64,000 bases of DNA from Kytococcus schroeteri (GTDB lineage: Bacteria > Actinomycetota > Actinomycetes > Actinomycetales > Dermatophilaceae), in the NCBI RefSeq assembly GCF_002847825.1, contig NZ_PKIZ01000001.1:122861-186860 (forward strand). Direction: 5' to 3'. Below, in pieces: positions 60,048 through 64,000 of this stretch (position 1 is its first letter; every line of letters starts with the position of its first letter). A program made the translations under genes and the position numbers. A model generated the notes under the pieces. The model did no database searches. It was not told the DNA's origin and saw only the letters and a list, made by a program, of their open reading frames with translations.

Positions 60048-62827
60048 TGAACGCCCAGCAGAACCCGGCCCCGACGGTCGACGAGGGGCCCGCCCCCACC
60101 CTGCAGGTGGTGTCCGCCAAGACCTACCGCGGCGCCAACCTGTGGTCCTACCGCCAGGCCATGCACTTCGTGGTGGACCTGGGCGTGCTCGAGCAGTACC
60201 CCTCCAGTGCCATCGACGGCTTCACCGACCGCCTCCTGGAGATGGTGCCCGGACTGCACGAGCACGGCTGCTCGCTGGGCCGGAAGGGCGGCTTCGTGGA
60301 GCGCCTGCACGACGGCACGTGGATGGGGCACATCGCCGAGCACGTGTCCCTGGAGCTGCAGAACCTGGCCGGCCACCGCGTCACCCGCGGCAAGACCCGC
60401 TCGGTGCCCGGCCACCCCGGCCGCTACAACATGATCTTCGCCTACCAGGAGGAGCGCGTCGGCCGCGCCGCCGGTGAGTTCGCGGTGCGCATCGTGAACC
60501 ACTCGGTGGACCCGCAGGCCGCGCCGCTGGACTTCTCCGCCGAGCTCGACGACTTCCTGCGGCTGGCCCAGCGCACCGCCTTCGGGCCGTCCACGCAGGC
60601 CATCATCGAGGAGGCCGAGTCCCGCGACATCCCGTGGATCCGGCTCAACCAGCACAGCTTCGTGCAGCTCGGCCAGGGCGTGCACGCCCAGCGCATCCGG
60701 GCCACGATGACCTCGCGCACCTCGGCGCTGGCCGTCGACGTGGCCGGCGACAAGTCCATGACCACCGCGCTGCTCTCCGGGGCCGGCCTGCCGGTGCCCC
60801 GGTCGGCCACTACGCGGGACAAGGAGGCCGCCGTCGAGCTCGCCGAGTCCATCGGGTATCCCGTGGTGGTCAAGCCGCTGGACGGCAACCACGGCCGCGG
60901 GGTCTGCCTGAACCTGCAGGACGCCGACGAGGTCCGCGAGGGCTTCGACACCGCCCTGGCCCAGTCGCGTCGCGGCATCGTGGTGGTGGAGTCCTACGTG
61001 GTGGGCAAGGACTACCGCTTCCTGGTGATCGGCGGCAAGCTCGCCGCCGTGGCCGAGCGCGTACCCGCCCAGGTGGTCGGCGACGGCACGAGCACCGTCC
61101 GGGAGCTGGTCGACCTCGCCAACCAGGACCCGCGCCGCGGCGTGGGCCACGAGAAGGTGCTCACCCGCATCGCGCTGGACGCGGCGGCCGAGGCCTACCT
61201 GGCCGAGCAGGGCCACTCCCCCGAGTCCGTGCCGGCCGCCGGCGAGGCCGTGCCGCTGGTGCGCACCGGCAACATGTCCACCGGCGGCATCTCCATCGAC
61301 CGCACCTGGGAGGCGCACCCGGACAACATCGAGATCGCCGAGGAGGCCGCCCGAATCGTCGGGCTGGACATCGCCGGCATCGACTTCATGTGCCCGGACA
61401 TCACCCAGTCGGTCTCCGAGGTGGGCGGTGCGATCGTGGAGGTCAACGCGGCCCCCGGCTTCCGCATGCACACCCACCCCACTGAGGGCGAGCCGCAGTT
61501 CATCGCCAAGCCGGTGCTCGATCTGCTCTTCCCGCCCGGCTCCCCGGCGCGCGTGCCGATCGTGGCCGTCACCGGCACCAACGGCAAGACCACCACCAGC
61601 CGCATGGTGGGCCACATCATGCGCGGCAGCGGCCGCCACGTCGGCATGACGAGCACCGACGGTGTGGCCATCAACGAGCGCCTGGTGATCCGCCGCGACG
61701 CCTCGGGCCCCAAGTCGGCGCGCACCGTGCTGCAGCACCCGCGCGTGGACTTCGCCGTGATGGAGGTGGCGCGCGGCGGCATCATCCGCGAGGGCCTGGG
61801 CTACGACAAGAACGACGTGGCCGTGGTGACCAACGTGACCGCCGACCACCTGGGCCTGGGTGGAGTGGACACCGTGGAGCAGCTGGCCGAGATCAAGAGC
61901 GTCATCGTCTCGGCCGTGCCCCGCAGCGGCTACGCCGTGCTCAACGCCGACGACCCGCTGGTGCGGCAGATGCGCAACCGCTGCCGCGGGCAGGTGGTGT
62001 GGTTCTCCATGGCCGAGCCGGGCAGCGCTGAGCGCGCGTTCGTGGAGAAGCGCCTCCTGCGCGGCGGCCTCGCGGTGCTGCTGGAACAGACCGAGCGCGG
62101 CGAGCGAATCGTGCTGGCCGAGGGCAAGCGGTGGATGCCGCTCACCTGGACGCACACCATCCCGGCCACCTACGGCGGCGCGGCCCGCTTCAACGTGGCC
62201 AACGCGATGGCGGCCGCCGGTGCCGCCTGGTGCTCCGGCGCCCCGCTGCACGACATCCGGGCCGGTCTGCGCTCCTTCGCGCCGGACTACTACCTCTCCC
62301 CCGGGCGCCTCAACCGCGTGGACGTCAACGGCGCCGAGGTGTACGTGGACTACGCGCACAACCCGGCCGGCATCGAGGCGCTGGGCCAGTTCGTGGTCAA
62401 CCGGGCCGCGCAGCTGGGCGAGGACGACCAGGCCCCGCAGCGCATCGGCGTGGTGGGCGCCGCCGGCGACCGCCGTGATGACGACATCCGCGAGCTGGGC
62501 CGCATCGCGGCGCGCTACTTCGACCACCTGGTGGTCCGCGAGGACAAGAACCTGCGCCGCCGCCCGGCCGGTGAGTCGGCCCGCCTGGTGCTGGAGGGCG
62601 CCCGGGAGGTGGCCGAGGCCGAGGGACTGGCCGTCACCCTGCACGAGCAGCCCGACGAGCAGGAGGCCTGCAAGCTGGCGCTCGGCCTGGCCGAGCCCGG
62701 CGACGTGGTGGCGCTGGCGGTGGACCAGCACGCCGAGGTCATGCGCGGCCTGGAGGAGTTCACCCACCGCGCCCACCCGGCCCCCAAGGACGCCGGGCTC
62801 ATGGTGGCCGACCCCGACCTCTCCTGA
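60047..62827 (+). CDS. cphA: Cyanophycin synthetase
   Basis: The 926-residue enzyme has the N-terminal CphA domain (to about 160: RGANLWSYRQAMHFVVDLGVLEQ and HGTWMGHIAEHVSLELQNLAG-like region), an ATP-grasp domain (about 220-480: YPVVVKPLDGNHGRGVCLNL, GGAIVEVNAAPGFRMHTHPTEG) and a Mur-ligase domain (about 500-900: VAVTGTNGKTTTSRMVGHIM, VYVDYAHNPAGIEALG). It builds the Asp backbone and adds Arg side chains, storing nitrogen. Coupled to cphB through TGATG. A strong hairpin follows. Confidence 0.95.
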   Translation: MNAQQNPAPTVDEGPAPTLQVVSAKTYRGANLWSYRQAMHFVVDLGVLEQYPSSAIDGFTDRLLEMVPGLHEHGCSLGRKGGFVERLHDGTWMGHIAEHVSLELQNLAGHRVTRGKTRSVPGHPGRYNMIFAYQEERVGRAAGEFAVRIVNHSVDPQAAPLDFSAELDDFLRLAQRTAFGPSTQAIIEEAESRDIPWIRLNQHSFVQLGQGVHAQRIRATMTSRTSALAVDVAGDKSMTTALLSGAGLPVPRSATTRDKEAAVELAESIGYPVVVKPLDGNHGRGVCLNLQDADEVREGFDTALAQSRRGIVVVESYVVGKDYRFLVIGGKLAAVAERVPAQVVGDGTSTVRELVDLANQDPRRGVGHEKVLTRIALDAAAEAYLAEQGHSPESVPAAGEAVPLVRTGNMSTGGISIDRTWEAHPDNIEIAEEAARIVGLDIAGIDFMCPDITQSVSEVGGAIVEVNAAPGFRMHTHPTEGEPQFIAKPVLDLLFPPGSPARVPIVAVTGTNGKTTTSRMVGHIMRGSGRHVGMTSTDGVAINERLVIRRDASGPKSARTVLQHPRVDFAVMEVARGGIIREGLGYDKNDVAVVTNVTADHLGLGGVDTVEQLAEIKSVIVSAVPRSGYAVLNADDPLVRQMRNRCRGQVVWFSMAEPGSAERAFVEKRLLRGGLAVLLEQTERGERIVLAEGKRWMPLTWTHTIPATYGGAARFNVANAMAAAGAAWCSGAPLHDIRAGLRSFAPDYYLSPGRLNRVDVNGAEVYVDYAHNPAGIEALGQFVVNRAAQLGEDDQAPQRIGVVGAAGDRRDDDIRELGRIAARYFDHLVVREDKNLRRRPAGESARLVLEGAREVAEAEGLAVTLHEQPDEQEACKLALGLAEPGDVVALAVDQHAEVMRGLEEFTHRAHPAPKDAGLMVADPDLS

Positions 62828-62843
62828 GGTCCCCCGCACCACC

Positions 62844-62879
62844 AGGGCGGCCGGTCCCCGGGTGGGGGCCGGCCGCCCT
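62844..62879. terminator. Bidirectional hairpin terminator after cphA
   Basis: AGGGCGGCCGG at 62844-62854 pairs with 62869-62879 and the inner C4/G4 runs extend the stem to about 15 bp with one mismatch. It separates cphA from the convergent Mur-ligase/TPR gene. Confidence 0.8.
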
Positions 62880-62902
62880 CGTGTGCGCGGCGGGAGCGGG
62901 CG

Positions 62903-64000
62903 TCAGTCCGTGGCGGTACCGGTGAGCCGCTCGGAGAACTCCCAGTCACGCGGCGTGGTGCTGCGCCCCACCATCCAGCGGGCGGCGCGGACGGCGGCCT
63001 CCTCGGCCTGCCCCGCGTCGGCGCCGCTGAGGACGGCCAGGGCGGCCGCGGCGGTGGAGTCCTCGTAGCGCTCGGAGAGCTCCTGCGCCCAGGTGCGGGC
63101 CCGCTCGTGCTGTCCTGCGTCCCGCGCGGCCAGGGCGCGCTCCATGAGGCTCACGAAGCGGTGCGGCTCACGCAGCCCCAGGTCCAGGGCGCGCTCGTGC
63201 TCGCCGATGGCATCGTCGGTGCGGCCGGCGGCGTCCAGGGCGCGGGCCAGCTCGAAGTGCACCCGCGGGTCGCCGGCGTGCTCGGCGGTGAGCGCCTCGA
63301 GGGTCGCCGCGCGCTGGGCCGGCTCCTGGGCAGCGGCCTCCTCGAAGGCGCCGTCGAGCTCGTGCTGGCCGCGGGCCCGGCGCAGCAGCGAGGAGAGCTG
63401 GCGCGGGGTGATCGGCTCGGCACTCATCTCGTCGAGGGTGTCCCACACCTGCTGGCGCATGTCGTGCACGGTGAAGGCCAGCACGTCGCCGTCGCGCAGC
63501 GTGGGCAGCAGGCCGCGCATCGCCGAGACCTCGTCCGGGAAGGTGCCCGCGGGGACGGCGCCCACGCTGGCCAGGCCCTGGCGCATGTGGCCGAACACCT
63601 CGTCGGCCTCCCGGCCGCGCAGGTAGTGGTCCTTGGTCACAAGGTGGGTGCGGTCGGCCAGGCGACCGGCGATGGCGCCCATCCCCTCGAGGATCTCGCC
63701 GGTCCGGTCACCCAGCCCGCCGAGGGTGATGTGCACCTCCGAGCCCGGCAGGCGCAGCCCGTCGGCCACCTCCAGCACGGCCTCCACGCCGGCCTCGTTG
63801 TGCGCGAGGTCGCAGACCACCGTGGCCCAGCCGTCCTGCGTGCGCCAGCGGTAGATGTTCATGCGGGCCGGGTTCTGCTCGCGGCTCGCCAGGAAGGTGC
63901 GCAGCCCGTCCACCACCGCCTCGCGCGGCAGGCCCAGACCCAGCGCGGCGGCGGCCGCGGCCAGCACGTTGGCGGTGTTCACGCGGCTGATGCCGCCGAT
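62903..64000 (-). CDS. Mur-ligase family protein fused to a TPR domain (C-terminal part; truncated by window edge)
   Basis: The 365 visible residues are the C-terminal part; the start lies beyond 64000. Residues to about 165 match the end of the Mur central domain and the glutamate-ligase domain (VNTANVLAAAAAALGLGL, NPARMNIYRW, VVCDLAHNEAGVEAVLEVADGL, HITLGGLGDRTGEIL, VTKDHYLRGR). About 60 variable residues lead into a helical-repeat region (DPRVHFELARALDAAGRTDDAIGEHERALDLGL and following), like the TPR_5 family. It is convergent with cphA, whose Mur domain it resembles, so it may ligate amino acids in cyanophycin or a related polymer; this is inference. Confidence 0.8.
   Translation of the reverse strand: MGGISRVNTANVLAAAAAALGLGLPREAVVDGLRTFLASREQNPARMNIYRWRTQDGWATVVCDLAHNEAGVEAVLEVADGLRLPGSEVHITLGGLGDRTGEILEGMGAIAGRLADRTHLVTKDHYLRGREADEVFGHMRQGLASVGAVPAGTFPDEVSAMRGLLPTLRDGDVLAFTVHDMRQQVWDTLDEMSAEPITPRQLSSLLRRARGQHELDGAFEEAAAQEPAQRAATLEALTAEHAGDPRVHFELARALDAAGRTDDAIGEHERALDLGLREPHRFVSLMERALAARDAGQHERARTWAQELSERYEDSTAAAALAVLSGADAGQAEEAAVRAARWMVGRSTTPRDWEFSERLTGTATD

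Noticed and set aside
59900..62842. A 980-codon minus-strand open frame opposite cphA
   Set aside because: Same cause: it is the mirror of cphA codons and shows low-complexity GHG/AVH repeats without motifs.

Overview
This is a very GC-rich, densely packed chromosomal segment of an actinobacterium. The lineage is clear from gene content: RbpA, mycothiol ligase MshC, the PafB/PafC pair, HelY, a split Lnt/polyprenol-phosphate-mannose synthase pair, LppP/LprE-type lipoprotein, DUF5703 and a C50-type carotenoid operon with heterodimeric lycopene cyclase. The overall picture fits Micrococcales (a Kytococcus/Dermacoccaceae-like organism is my best guess, but this is inference). About 60 genes are supported. 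There is no phage, IS element, CRISPR array, rRNA or plasmid gene; one tRNA (Leu, GAG) is present.

Layout. 1-9.4 kb: MFS exporter fragment, SRPBCC protein, ABC-F ATPase with a YihY membrane protein, a small alarmone synthetase, a striking diacylglycerol-kinase/App1-phosphatase fusion, a CapA lipoprotein and an AI-2E family permease. 9.5-17 kb: rbpA, fxsA, polyprenol-phosphate mannose synthase, lnt, an amidohydrolase, a YbaK deacylase, an Lrp regulator and a stand-alone 5'-3' exonuclease. 17-29 kb: a long minus-strand block trmI / FKBP lipoprotein / FKBP / pafB / pafC / tatA / tatC / helY with a site-2 protease and a RecB-like nuclease; the flanks match the classical pupylation-proteasome locus, but mpa, dop, pup, prcBA and pafA are absent and only a DUF3054 gene lies there. 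29-36.4 kb: HAD phosphatase, PAC2 protein, mshC, corA, an acidic protein, DUF5703, an M20 peptidase and ferritin. 36.5-40 kb: a lipoprotein, a decayed serine-protease gene and a Tat-exported neutral ceramidase. 40-46.4 kb: crtB-crtI-crtYe-crtYf-crtEb, L7/L12-like protein, thioesterase, methyltransferase and idi. 46.7-49.7 kb: tRNA-Leu, a broken DUF3592-like gene beside an intact larger membrane protein, and a LigB-type dioxygenase. 49.7-58 kb: dinB, a SigB/SigF-class sigma factor, PlsC, a HipA-like kinase with DUF3037 partner, TrmH methyltransferase, LppP/LprE lipoprotein, ABC ATPase with TauE/SafE permease. 58-64 kb: an unknown protein, cyanophycinase and cyanophycin synthetase, and a truncated Mur-ligase/TPR fusion.

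Two features cut across the window. First, at roughly thirty genes a TANNNT-like hexamer ends exactly 6-8 nt before the start codon with no Shine-Dalgarno sequence, pointing to widespread leaderless transcription; operon-internal genes instead use 1- or 4-nt stop/start overlaps. Second, several intergenic spaces hold long imperfect palindromes unlike ordinary terminators; two of them, 20 kb apart and both between convergent genes, share the same 16-nt arm and appear to be copies of one repeat family.

Functionally the window is mostly housekeeping (tRNA modification, protein export, stress control, thiol biosynthesis) with accessory traits for pigmentation, nitrogen storage as cyanophycin, and sphingolipid hydrolysis. 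The last would suit a skin-associated life, which is inference.
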